From NCBI GenBank assembly GCA_963977495.1, contig CAXBOT010000001.1, positions 992,001 to 1,056,000 of the forward strand: 64,000 bases of DNA, in the 5' to 3' direction. The stretch comes from UBA1672 sp963977495. Lineage in GTDB: Bacteria > Pseudomonadota > Alphaproteobacteria > Micavibrionales > Micavibrionaceae. Every line of letters starts with the position of its first letter. Within the stretch, counting starts at the first letter, position 1. Shown here one piece after another: positions 1-8,485 of the stretch. The notes beneath the pieces are model-generated. The model saw only the letters and a list, made by a program, of their open reading frames with translations, had not been told where the DNA came from and ran no database searches. Made by a program: the position numbers and the translations under genes.

Positions 1-657
1 ATCGATGGCGATACATGGATTCCCAGCGACCCTTCCGCCCTTATCAAAGCCAGCATCCCCGAGGGGAAATTTGCCGCCGCCGAAGATACGCTGCACCTAC
101 AACAACATAATAGTTGCTCAGGCTCTGCCAAGAAAATACGCCAATATTACAAAGATCTCGGTGTTAATATTAAAAACGGTTATTTCAATTCCGGCGTGTT
201 TGCGGTTTCAAGACAAACATGGAAACAGATATCAAAAGAAGCCTATGACTATCTGGTGAATAATCTGGATGTCTGTACGCATCACGATCAAAGCGCCCTT
301 AACGCCGTTGTCGGGGATCGCCGCCTGCGCTTATCATGCGCGTGGAACTTTCAAACGCCCTATAAGTACCTGAATATAGAGCAAAAAATAACGCCGAAAA
401 TCTATCATTTCAGCAAACCGTTAAAACCATGGATGGGGCCAATCATCCCGTGGCAAGAGATTCACCCCGAATATACAAAGCTCGTTCAGCAATATCGTGA
501 ATTTAATCTCCCCTTGAAAATGGTCGATGAAGAAATGATCACGCGATATAACAAAAGAGCAGAGAAAAAGCTTATTTTCGGTAAAATGCCGCTCTTGCCT
601 GATATAACGCGTTCCTATATGGGTTTTAATCGTTTTGAAAAACAGGCTGTCCTATAG
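1..657 (+). CDS. Glycosyltransferase family 8-like protein, 5' partial
   Basis: The reading frame is open from base 1, so the start and N-terminal half lie outside the window; about 218 codons remain. Visible family marks are YFNSGVFAVS (the GT8 F/Y-N-x-G block near codons 60-69) and the HHDQSALNAVV block about 30 residues later, both typical of sugar-nucleotide-dependent GT8 transferases of the LPS glucosyl/galactosyltransferase type. A gap of 44 bases separates it from a GT4 gene on the same strand, which suggests an LPS, capsule or exopolysaccharide locus. Acceptor and sugar cannot be told from sequence. An ATG at 196 is internal and should not be taken as the start. Confidence 0.75.
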   Translation: MDGDTWIPSDPSALIKASIPEGKFAAAEDTLHLQQHNSCSGSAKKIRQYYKDLGVNIKNGYFNSGVFAVSRQTWKQISKEAYDYLVNNLDVCTHHDQSALNAVVGDRRLRLSCAWNFQTPYKYLNIEQKITPKIYHFSKPLKPWMGPIIPWQEIHPEYTKLVQQYREFNLPLKMVDEEMITRYNKRAEKKLIFGKMPLLPDITRSYMGFNRFEKQAVL

Positions 658-701
658 GGCGATTTTGATCTCATCAAGCACCAACAAAGGATAATACATC
701 A

Positions 702-1865
702 ATGTCGGATAGAGTTATAAATATCGACGCACTTGAAAAAAGACCGCACAGCACGGATATCTGCTTTTTCACCACCTCTATATCCGGTGGTGGCGCGGAA
801 CGTATTATTGTTTACCTTGCAGGTCACTTTGCCACGAAAGGCTTAAATGTTGATGTTGTCGTATGTAAATCATCCGCCAAAGAAACGCTGGAAAATTTAT
901 TACCCGATAATGTCAGGCTCATCAGTCTGAATGCACGCAGAACCTTGCTCTGCCTGCCTGCCTATTTGAAATATTTACGCACCGCCCGCCCGAAAGTCGT
1001 CCTTAGCACTATTATTCGCGCCAATATTTTGGCTGGTTTGGCTAAAATCTGCATGGCGCCGAAACATCAGCTCATCATTCGCGGGGAAATATCGCTGCAA
1101 ATGTGGAAAGATCCCGGCAAAATCATTCAATCAAAATGGTTTCTTATTCCGCTAACCGTTCTGTCTTATCCGTTTGCCGATAAATTCATCGGTGTTTCCA
1201 AAGGGGTATGCGCCGAGTTCATCAAGCTCCCCTTTGTTAAGAAAGACAAGGTGCATTGCATTTACAACCCCACAATCAATGACAACTTCACCAAAAGAAT
1301 GGACGAGGCGATCACCCTGCCCGATCAGGTTGATGCAAACCTGCCGATCATTCTGGCCGCCGCAAGATTAGCCCCTGAAAAAGATTACCCCACCATGTTC
1401 CGCGCGTTCAAAAAGGTGCGCGAACACACAGATTGCCAGCTTGTAATCGTTGGCGACGGGCATATCAGGGACGAATTAAAGGCGTTAACAAAAACGATGG
1501 GCATTGATGAGCGCACCCATTTCATCGGCTTTGTTCCCAACGCCGTGGCCTATATGAAGCGCGCCGATGTTTTTGTGCTGTCATCCTTGGCAGAGGGATT
1601 GCCCAATGCCTTGATCGAAGCCTTAGCAACAGGAACGCAAGTCGTGAGCACGGATTGCCCCCATGGGCCAAAAGAAATTCTGGAATCAGGGCGCTTTGGC
1701 GGGTTTGTATCTATTGGTGATGATGATGCCATGGCGAAAAGCATCATAGAGGCACTCAAAAATGCGAACGCCCCCATGAGCCAAGATTTAAAAGAACATA
1801 TGAAACAATTCCATATTGATTTTGTTTCACCCCGTTATGAAGAAATTGTGTGGGGCGATCATTAA
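702..1865 (+). CDS. Glycosyltransferase family 4 protein
   Basis: 387 residues with two Rossmann halves (GT-B fold). The glycine-rich acceptor-side loop SGGGAERIIV lies near residues 28-37. The GT4 EX7E signature (EGLPNALIE) lies near residue 298, preceded by a donor-binding VGDGHIRDELK block. A purine-rich AAGGA upstream of the ATG acts as ribosome binding site. It probably adds a sugar to a lipid-linked glycan at the cytoplasmic membrane, together with the GT8 gene just upstream. Substrate is unknown. Its TAA stop overlaps the stop of the convergent RTX gene within the shared TTAA at 1862-1865. Confidence 0.85.
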   Translation: MSDRVINIDALEKRPHSTDICFFTTSISGGGAERIIVYLAGHFATKGLNVDVVVCKSSAKETLENLLPDNVRLISLNARRTLLCLPAYLKYLRTARPKVVLSTIIRANILAGLAKICMAPKHQLIIRGEISLQMWKDPGKIIQSKWFLIPLTVLSYPFADKFIGVSKGVCAEFIKLPFVKKDKVHCIYNPTINDNFTKRMDEAITLPDQVDANLPIILAAARLAPEKDYPTMFRAFKKVREHTDCQLVIVGDGHIRDELKALTKTMGIDERTHFIGFVPNAVAYMKRADVFVLSSLAEGLPNALIEALATGTQVVSTDCPHGPKEILESGRFGGFVSIGDDDAMAKSIIEALKNANAPMSQDLKEHMKQFHIDFVSPRYEEIVWGDH

Positions 1866-4246
1866 ACCGTAATCAAATGGCCGTTATCTTCCAGTGTGTC
1901 CGCACTGCCCATCCCTGTAATATCGGCAAGATATGCAATCGCGACAAAGTTATCGCCGCCACCATCCGCATCAATGCTCAGACTTGTGCCATAACCATTT
2001 GGCGAATCCGTCACTTGAACGAAGTCAGAAATAGCATCAGTTAACGGGTCATAGCCCTGCAAGAGATCAGAAATATCAATGCTGTCATTTTGCGCAAGAT
2101 CAAAGTCCTGAATATTACCCACCGCCGCATACGCTGTGGTTGCTTCGAATATAAACGTATCCGCGCCGCCGCCGCCATACAACAGGTCAGTACCGCCGCC
2201 GCCATTGATGATGTCATCACCATAACCGCCATAAATATGATTACGGATTTCATTACCAATGATCGTATCATCATGGGTCGAGCCTTTGATATTCTCGATA
2301 TTGATAAGCACGTCGCCCTGCGCATGGCCGCCCGTATTCACGCCCGTTTGCAAATTGATCTGAACGCCTGCGTCTGAATGTTCGTAACTGGCGTAATCCC
2401 CGCCATAACCACCATCAATCATATCCGCGCCGCCAAGCCCCTCAATCAGGTCATTACCGGCAAGGCCCCATATTTGGTTGTCAGAGGCATCACCATGGAT
2501 TGTATCGCCTCTGCTTACCAGATTACTGCCGATCGCATTCTCTATGGATTGATAAGTGTCATTATACGCATCACCGCCCCAACCTTCGCCTGATGCCAAA
2601 CTGAGCACAACGCGCGTCGAAGAACCGCTATAATCAATTGTATCAACGCCTGCGCCGCCATCAAAATGGTCAAACGCCGCCGAACCTGTGAACACATCAT
2701 CCGCATCCAGCGTATCAACATAAAATGTACTGACCGCCGTATCATTGGCGCCTTGCCCATCTTCAAGCGTATAAACAAAGCTGTCCGTTCCTGAAAAACC
2801 ATCATCAGGCGTATAGGTGAAATCACCATTCTCAGACACAATCAAAGACCCATGTTCTGTGGCGTACGTGCCGGCAACAACATTCAACACATCGCCATCG
2901 GCATCCCTATCAGAACCATTGTAATTATCATCCAATAAATTACCCGTGATATCCGTATTCAACATACCCACAAACGCATCATCAGAGGCCACCGGTGCAT
3001 AATTCACAATCTCAGGGTCTGTTTCATAAAGCGAGATGTTGCGGTACGCACTCGTGCCGTCTTTGCCGCCAAGATCATGGTCATTGATAAAGGTCATCCA
3101 ATCAATATGCCCTGTTTGATAGCTTCCGACATCAATCGTAAAACTCTGCCATTCTCCTGCTTCAGAATACGAAAAATCACGCACAAAGAAACCGGGCGTA
3201 TCGCTGCCATATAATTGATAACTATTCCCGCCTGTCGTGAAATTATTATCCGTTTCAAGGCCAAAACCCTGCACTTCGCCCTGTATCGTGGATTTATACT
3301 CAAAACTAATCACAGTATTTTCCGTGATATCGTAATCCAGCGCCATTTTTTTCCACGCATTCCCCGCAATTTCAACGCCTGTTGCGCTCTCAATCGCGTG
3401 AATAGTGCCGCCTGCATCCTGATTGCCGTTATAAGAGGCAAAAGATGCCCCTGTAAAATCAATAATATCAGGCCCTTCCGGCGCGTCAGGCAAAACCGGT
3501 AAAAGACTGGTCAAATCAAAGATCGAGCTATCGTCAAATTGAATCTGCTCCACCACTTTATCCGCATCACCTGCGTAGAAATCCTTTACCGTGATGTTGT
3601 CTGCACTTTGAATTTCAAGGTCATTACCATTTTGCACAAAAGTCAGATCGCCTAATGTAATGCCCGCCCCAAATGAAATTGTATCAAAGCCCGATGTTTC
3701 TATGATGATGTCTGTGCCATCGCCACTTTCGAAAACATACGTGTCATTATCTTCGCCGCCCGATAAGATATCATTGCCCGTATTGCCGCTGAGCGTATCG
3801 TCGCCAAAGCTACCGATCAGTTCATCGTTATCTTCATTACCGTTCAGCGTATCATTGCCAAGGCCACCATGCAGAATATCATTACCAAGGCCGCCCTCAA
3901 GAAGGTCATTGCCCGCATTCGACCAGACAATGTCATCGCCCTCCGCAGCAAAAATCGATATATCCCCTAAGATATGGGTATCACTGGCCAATAAAATAAT
4001 ATCATTGCCCGGTGCAGGCAGGAAAAGCTCTACATTTTCGATCAAAAGGTTGCCCAGATTATCCTCCAGAAGCCACAATTGATCGAACGTCGTCCCCAGA
4101 GCGATGTCACCGGCTCCCGCGCCGCCGCTCACGAACGTATCATTAATATAATAATCCCCCGCAACGTTTAGAAGCTCGCCCGTATATGGATTGATAAAAT
4201 TTGCATTAATATTGGTAAGCGTACCAACGATTACATCGACAGTCAT
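1862..4246 (-). CDS. RTX/Ig-like repeat protein with type I secretion C-terminus (RTX1)
   Basis: 794 residues, predicted exported in one step by a type I system. Order: N-terminal region with little similarity to anything I know; hemolysin-type Ca-binding nonapeptides (GGxGxDxL) near 110-175; a haemolysin-related block with FGAGITLGDL; a jelly-roll-like segment near 300-412 containing SFEYKST, QGFGLETDN and MTFINDHD, reminiscent of carbohydrate-binding modules; one Ig/cadherin-like repeat near 415-512; more RTX repeats at 515-695; and a C-terminal type I target domain (DTFIFEA...IQDFDLAQNDSIDISDLL). The ATG at 4246 is preferred to an upstream GTG at 4267 because GGGGGAATT lies just before it. 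No export genes are nearby. A surface adhesin or polysaccharide-binding role is inference. Confidence 0.8.
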   Translation of the reverse strand: MTVDVIVGTLTNINANFINPYTGELLNVAGDYYINDTFVSGGAGAGDIALGTTFDQLWLLEDNLGNLLIENVELFLPAPGNDIILLASDTHILGDISIFAAEGDDIVWSNAGNDLLEGGLGNDILHGGLGNDTLNGNEDNDELIGSFGDDTLSGNTGNDILSGGEDNDTYVFESGDGTDIIIETSGFDTISFGAGITLGDLTFVQNGNDLEIQSADNITVKDFYAGDADKVVEQIQFDDSSIFDLTSLLPVLPDAPEGPDIIDFTGASFASYNGNQDAGGTIHAIESATGVEIAGNAWKKMALDYDITENTVISFEYKSTIQGEVQGFGLETDNNFTTGGNSYQLYGSDTPGFFVRDFSYSEAGEWQSFTIDVGSYQTGHIDWMTFINDHDLGGKDGTSAYRNISLYETDPEIVNYAPVASDDAFVGMLNTDITGNLLDDNYNGSDRDADGDVLNVVAGTYATEHGSLIVSENGDFTYTPDDGFSGTDSFVYTLEDGQGANDTAVSTFYVDTLDADDVFTGSAAFDHFDGGAGVDTIDYSGSSTRVVLSLASGEGWGGDAYNDTYQSIENAIGSNLVSRGDTIHGDASDNQIWGLAGNDLIEGLGGADMIDGGYGGDYASYEHSDAGVQINLQTGVNTGGHAQGDVLINIENIKGSTHDDTIIGNEIRNHIYGGYGDDIINGGGGTDLLYGGGGADTFIFEATTAYAAVGNIQDFDLAQNDSIDISDLLQGYDPLTDAISDFVQVTDSPNGYGTSLSIDADGGGDNFVAIAYLADITGMGSADTLEDNGHLITV

Positions 4247-4271
4247 AATTCCCCCTTTTACACACACACAT

Positions 4272-4316
4272 GTACATAAAGTACATAGCTAAGGATGGTA
4301 CATAAAATTTTATGTA
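4272..4316. promoter_or_regulatory. GTACATAAA repeats and an 18-bp palindrome upstream of RTX1
   Basis: Upstream of the RTX1 start lie GTACATAAA at 4272-4280, GTACAT at 4281-4286 and GTACATAAA at 4298-4306. The last falls inside a perfect 18-bp palindrome, TACATAAAATTTTATGTA, at 4299-4316. The position 26-70 bases before the RTX1 ATG fits an operator or promoter. No regulator can be assigned. Confidence 0.45.
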
Positions 4317-4442
4317 AATTCAATATTTAATATGTAAAAAGACTCGGGCGACCAAATATGGTCGCATAACATATTGTAAATAAAGAAGTTTCTGTGAAAA
4401 CCACACCAACAAAATAGCGTTCAATATGTGTTTTCAGAAGCC

Positions 4443-4919
4443 TTACGCCTGATCCGCACCTATCAAATGGCCAGGAACAATCATAAGCGGCACCGGCAAA
4501 CGCGACAGCCCTTTACCGGAGAAATACGTCACCAACGGCCCGGGATTAGACGATCCCGACGCAGAGGCCAGCACCAAAGCCACAATATTCTTGTTGCCCT
4601 CAACCGTTTTGATAATGCGGTCACTGCGATCGCCTTCTTCAATGGAAACCATCGGAATATTTTGTGTGCTTTCCAATACACGCCCCGCAGCGGTCCAGAT
4701 CATTTGCTCCGCCTGTGCGCGTGTTTCTTTCCTGACGCGCGCCTCGATACCCTGCCAGCCTGACACGGGGGTATGCTCGATCACATTCAGCAAAGCGACG
4801 TAGCCTTCCTCCGCATTTGCAAATTCAGACGCATAATCAACCGCGGTTGTAAATTCCTGCGTGCCATCAACGACAACAAGGAAAACACCTCTACGCTTCT
4901 TTTTAATCTCATCAGCCAT
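4443..4919 (-). CDS. Universal stress protein UspA family
   Basis: 158 residues, single Usp domain. It begins with a basic stretch (MADEIKKKRRG) and then the first beta strand GVFLVVVDG, and ends with the hydrophobic strand PVPLMIVPG typical of the family C-terminus. The ATG at 4919 has GGAG eight bases upstream and fits the family N-terminus; an upstream in-frame extension to 4994 overlaps the preceding gene and looks spurious. It lies 14 bases downstream of the TIGR02186-like gene, so it is probably the last gene of the exporter operon. The canonical ATP-binding glycine loop is not clearly recognisable. Confidence 0.8.
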   Translation of the reverse strand: MADEIKKKRRGVFLVVVDGTQEFTTAVDYASEFANAEEGYVALLNVIEHTPVSGWQGIEARVRKETRAQAEQMIWTAAGRVLESTQNIPMVSIEEGDRSDRIIKTVEGNKNIVALVLASASGSSNPGPLVTYFSGKGLSRLPVPLMIVPGHLIGADQA

Positions 4920-4933
4920 GATAATACTCCATC

Positions 4934-5686
4934 TTAAGGGCGCACTCTGACAACGCTTGCGAACCAGCCACAGAACAAAGCCAGCCCGATACATGCCAAA
5001 GCATAAAAAAGACTGTGATCGTGTGCCATTTTGTAAACCAGCGCATTCACACCGACCTGTTCGACCTTTAAATAATCAACGCGTTGTTCGACAACTCTGT
5101 CATTTTCAATCAGATAACTGCGGATTTTATATTCGCCCGTTTGCGCTGACGCGGGAATATCAAAACGCACTCTGAAAAAGTTGTCATTTATAAATTTTAT
5201 CTCTGCGGGCTTATCAAAATAAACCCCTTTTTTCTCTTTTTCTTTCAAAAAAGCATCTTGAAATTCCGTTACATCCTTTATTGAGCCGGATTTTTCAACA
5301 TCAACAGACGTAAAAAGCGCCGGATGACCAATACCATTATAGCGCATAATCAAATCAAGGTTATCATCAATTTCCTGCGGTATGGTGCTCGCATAATGAT
5401 AGTAAACAGGCATATCCTTGAATGTCAGGTAATATCGGTTCACCCACGTCCCCATAACTCGCGCTTTTTTCCAGATTGTTATATCTTTGCGCGGCCCTTC
5501 GACGACAATGGCAATATCGGTATCTTTGTTACGGCGATCCCCGAACAGCTCGATAGATGATCCGGTAAACCCGACGGTGACATCAATATGCCGCGCCGCG
5601 ATTTCTACGGCAAAGTCACTGGCTTTTGCTTCGCCATACCCCAGTATGCAAACATATGAAACAATAATGCAAAAGCACAGCTTCAT
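4934..5686 (-). CDS. TIGR02186-family membrane-anchored protein
   Basis: 250 residues. N-terminal signal/anchor (MKLCFCIIVSYVCILGYGEAKA), an extracytoplasmic beta-rich domain that opens with a strand pair including VGFTGSSIELFG, and a C-terminal transmembrane helix (FYALACIGLALFCGWFA). This layout matches the alphaproteobacterial TIGR02186 (Alph_Pro_TM) family of unknown function, usually found next to TauE/SafE exporters as here. The ATG at 5686 is chosen because GGAG sits eight bases upstream and it follows the exporter's TGA (5689-5691) by two bases, so translation is likely coupled. Role inferred: partner of the exporter. Confidence 0.8.
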   Translation of the reverse strand: MKLCFCIIVSYVCILGYGEAKASDFAVEIAARHIDVTVGFTGSSIELFGDRRNKDTDIAIVVEGPRKDITIWKKARVMGTWVNRYYLTFKDMPVYYHYASTIPQEIDDNLDLIMRYNGIGHPALFTSVDVEKSGSIKDVTEFQDAFLKEKEKKGVYFDKPAEIKFINDNFFRVRFDIPASAQTGEYKIRSYLIENDRVVEQRVDYLKVEQVGVNALVYKMAHDHSLFYALACIGLALFCGWFASVVRVRP

Positions 5687-5688
5687 AC

Positions 5689-6600
5689 TCATTGCTCCGC
5701 CACCACGAATAAATCCGCGGGGCTTAAAAATAATTGCACAGATAATTGAGAGCACACACCTAAAACCAATAATGCCAAAATCACACGCGCTTTGGCACCT
5801 GTTACTTTATGTGACATCTTAACACCCACTTGCGCCCCGATCACACCGCCAAGAATCAAGAATAGTGCAAGGAAGACGTCAACGCTGTTGCTCACACTGG
5901 CATGCATGATTGTCGCAAATGCGCTGGTAAAGATAATCTGGAACAGCGACGTCCCCGCAACCAGTAAGGGCGGCATGCCCAGAATATAAATCATGGCAGG
6001 CACCAACAAGAACCCACCGCCAACCCCCATGGTCGCGACAAGAAAGCCACTCACCACGCCAATACCGCCAGGCACAAGAACACTGATATATAGTTTTGAG
6101 CGCGGGAAACGCATCTTATATGGCAATTTTGAAATAAATGATTTGGATTTCAGACGGTTAAATTCTGACTTCATGGTTTTCTTTTTAAATGTTGTCAAAA
6201 CGCTTTCAAACAACATCATAATACCGATTGAACCCAAAAGAACGATATAAAGCAAAGACACGATCAAATCGATTTGACCGATCATTTCGATAAACTGAAA
6301 GAAGAAAATACCAATGACCGTACCAAAGAACCCTCCGATCAGCATAATTGTTCCGACCAGAAAATCTACATGCCCGCGCCGCCAATAGCCCATAACGCCG
6401 CTTAAACCCGAAGCAACAAGCTGGCTGCCCTGTGTTCCCACAGCAACCGCGGGTGGTATGCCCATAAAGATAAGAAGTGGTGTTGTAAGAAATCCGCCGC
6501 CGACGCCGAAAACGCCTGAAATAAGACCAACGAACATGCCCAGAAGAAAAATAGTTTCTATGGCAACGCTCATCTCAGCAATAGGCAGATAAATCTGCAT
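5689..6600 (-). CDS. TauE/SafE (TSUP) sulfite/anion exporter
   Basis: 303 residues, about eight transmembrane helices in two homologous halves. Each half carries the family's glycine-rich signature: SGVFGVGGGFLTTPLL near the N-terminus and ATMGVGGGFLLVPAMI in the second half, each followed by a GT-containing loop (VAVGTQGSQL; LVAGTSLFQI). A basic cytoplasmic loop lies between the halves. The family exports sulfite or organosulfonates, or carries other anions. The ATG at 6600 has AAGGGG seven bases upstream. It is first in a three-gene unit with the TIGR02186-like and Usp genes. Confidence 0.88.
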   Translation of the reverse strand: MQIYLPIAEMSVAIETIFLLGMFVGLISGVFGVGGGFLTTPLLIFMGIPPAVAVGTQGSQLVASGLSGVMGYWRRGHVDFLVGTIMLIGGFFGTVIGIFFFQFIEMIGQIDLIVSLLYIVLLGSIGIMMLFESVLTTFKKKTMKSEFNRLKSKSFISKLPYKMRFPRSKLYISVLVPGGIGVVSGFLVATMGVGGGFLLVPAMIYILGMPPLLVAGTSLFQIIFTSAFATIMHASVSNSVDVFLALFLILGGVIGAQVGVKMSHKVTGAKARVILALLVLGVCSQLSVQLFLSPADLFVVAEQ

Positions 6601-6705
6601 GAAAAACCCCTTGGCACCCGTATTCGGCAAGCATTCACTGGCAAGCGCTTCTCAAACGGATTGAGTTTGCATCATATGGGCATTATTTTCAAAGGTAAAC
6701 CGCTT

Positions 6706-7362
6706 TTAGAACTTATATACATCAAGCGCTTTAGGGCCCTCAACTTCAAGCTTGGGATCTGTATCAAACCCTCTGTAATGACCATGTGACTTTGCATGTC
6801 TTACATTGCCAAAATCAACTGATTTTACGATCGACAGAAAGGCCGGACGCCATTTCTGATAAACACTTTCTTCTGAAGAGCAATCAACGATATAAGCGTG
6901 GTCGTGGTAAAGTGATGCAAACATCACGCCACGTTTACGAACCAATGTGCCTTCCGCAGTTTCGTATGATGCTTCTGCCATGCTGGCATAACCAAGGCCA
7001 AGACCTGAACCGTCCTTAAACACATCAACAACGACTTCGTTATAGTCACCAAGATAGTCATTCCAGAAATCACGGCTATAGGCCACTTTTTGTACATCGG
7101 AATCAAACTTGCCCGGGAAGATCACATATCGGCGGTCTTGACGAACACGCACCTTACATATCGCATAATCATTTGCACCCGGTCCGGCGATGGTAATTTG
7201 ATCATCGGCCTTTTGGTTACTGATACGCGCCCATGTATCGGGGAACGTCATTGTGAAGCGTTCTTTCTGGTCTTCAAAGAAAAACTGACCTGCCTGTGCG
7301 TGTGAAATAAATGCAGAGCATAAGAGAACGCCCGCCAGAAGTAATTTTAATTTTGTATGCAT
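6706..7362 (-). CDS. Secreted protein of unknown function
   Basis: 218 residues with a clean Sec signal peptide (hydrophobic core LLLAGVLLCSAFIS, cleavage probably after HAQA). The mature part begins with a beta strand pair, FFFEDQKERFTMTFPDTW, resembling the start of PsbP/DUF-type periplasmic proteins that mention conserved FP-x-W segments. It holds two cysteines that could pair (AICKV and VDCSS). The C-terminus is charged and histidine-rich (KSHGHYRG). I do not recognise the family. It is transcribed leftward and separated by about 100 bases from trpS upstream and from the exporter cluster downstream, so it may be monocistronic. Confidence 0.65.
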   Translation of the reverse strand: MHTKLKLLLAGVLLCSAFISHAQAGQFFFEDQKERFTMTFPDTWARISNQKADDQITIAGPGANDYAICKVRVRQDRRYVIFPGKFDSDVQKVAYSRDFWNDYLGDYNEVVVDVFKDGSGLGLGYASMAEASYETAEGTLVRKRGVMFASLYHDHAYIVDCSSEESVYQKWRPAFLSIVKSVDFGNVRHAKSHGHYRGFDTDPKLEVEGPKALDVYKF

Positions 7363-7471
7363 AATGTACGCTGTCCCAGTAAGTTAACGCTGTCCATATT
7401 GTGCTATTTTAATTAATAAAATGCAAATATAGTGGTTAAATTAACACATTAAAGCTCTGTAAGAAATCAAT

Positions 7472-8473
7472 TTATATGAAAAAACCCATTATTTTTTGAA
7501 CTTCCTGCAATACATCCGCCGCAATCACCCGTGCTTGCTCTGCTCCATCCTGCAAAAAACCGTCTATTTGTGACGGGTTATCCATCAAATCATTCATCCG
7601 CGCCGTGATCGGTGATAAGTGGTCAACGGCAACGTCAATCAAGGCGGGTTTAAAGGCTCCGAACTGTTGTCCGGCGAATTGTTTAACCACATCTTCCTTG
7701 CTGATATCCGCCAATGCGGCATAAAGCGTTACCAAATTAAGAGCCTCCGCGCGCCCTTCCAGATCGGCCAAATTATCAGGCAATGGATCCGCATCGGTTT
7801 TCGCCTTTTTGATTTTTTTGGCAATCATATCGGGCGTATCGGTCAAATTAATGCGCGTCATATCAGAATCTGCGGACTTGCTCATCTTCTGTGTCCCATC
7901 ACGCAGCGACATCACGCGCGGCGCAGGCCCTGTTATCACAGGCTCGGGCTGGGGGAAGAAATCAACGCCGTAGCGCGTATTAAACGTCGCGGCCAAATCA
8001 CGGGTTAATTCCAGATGCTGTTTTTGATCTTCACCAACTGGGACATGCGTTGCCTTGTAAATCAGAATATCCGCCGCCATCAAAACAGGATAAGCAAACA
8101 GCCCCAGCCCTGCGCGCTCCGCATTCTTGCCTGCCTTATCCTTAAACTGCGTCATGCGCTCCAGCTTGCCCATCTGCGCCATCGTGGCCAGCAACCACAT
8201 CAACTGTGAGTGCTCAGGCACATGAGATTGCACAAAAAGGCTGGATTTTTTCGGATCAATCCCCGCAGCAAGATAAGCCGCCGCAATCTCACGCGTGGCA
8301 TTGGCAAGCTGCGTCTGGTCGTAATCAGCGGTGATCGCATGCAAATCAACCACACAATACAGGCACTGCGCATCGCCGGCCTCCTGAAACGTCACCCAGT
8401 TTTTCAACGCGCCCAAATAGTTCCCCAGATGGAGTTGGCTTGTTGGCTGCATACCGGATAAAATGCGTTTCAT
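7472..8473 (-). CDS. trpS: Tryptophanyl-tRNA synthetase
   Basis: 333 residues, the normal length for bacterial TrpRS. It charges tRNA-Trp with tryptophan in the cytoplasm. Class I signatures are present: the HIGH equivalent HLGN (residues 15-18, within PTSQLHLGNYLGAL) and KMSKS (196-200). GEDQKQHLEL in the catalytic domain is also a TrpRS hallmark. It begins 12 bases after the end of murJ on the same strand, giving the murJ-trpS order seen in many alphaproteobacteria. Confidence 0.96.
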   Translation of the reverse strand: MKRILSGMQPTSQLHLGNYLGALKNWVTFQEAGDAQCLYCVVDLHAITADYDQTQLANATREIAAAYLAAGIDPKKSSLFVQSHVPEHSQLMWLLATMAQMGKLERMTQFKDKAGKNAERAGLGLFAYPVLMAADILIYKATHVPVGEDQKQHLELTRDLAATFNTRYGVDFFPQPEPVITGPAPRVMSLRDGTQKMSKSADSDMTRINLTDTPDMIAKKIKKAKTDADPLPDNLADLEGRAEALNLVTLYAALADISKEDVVKQFAGQQFGAFKPALIDVAVDHLSPITARMNDLMDNPSQIDGFLQDGAEQARVIAADVLQEVQKIMGFFI

Positions 8474-8485
8474 TTCAATATCTTT

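Noticed and set aside
4920..4994. Longer start for the Usp gene
   Set aside because: It overlaps the upstream gene and lacks a ribosome site; 4919 has GGAG at eight bases.
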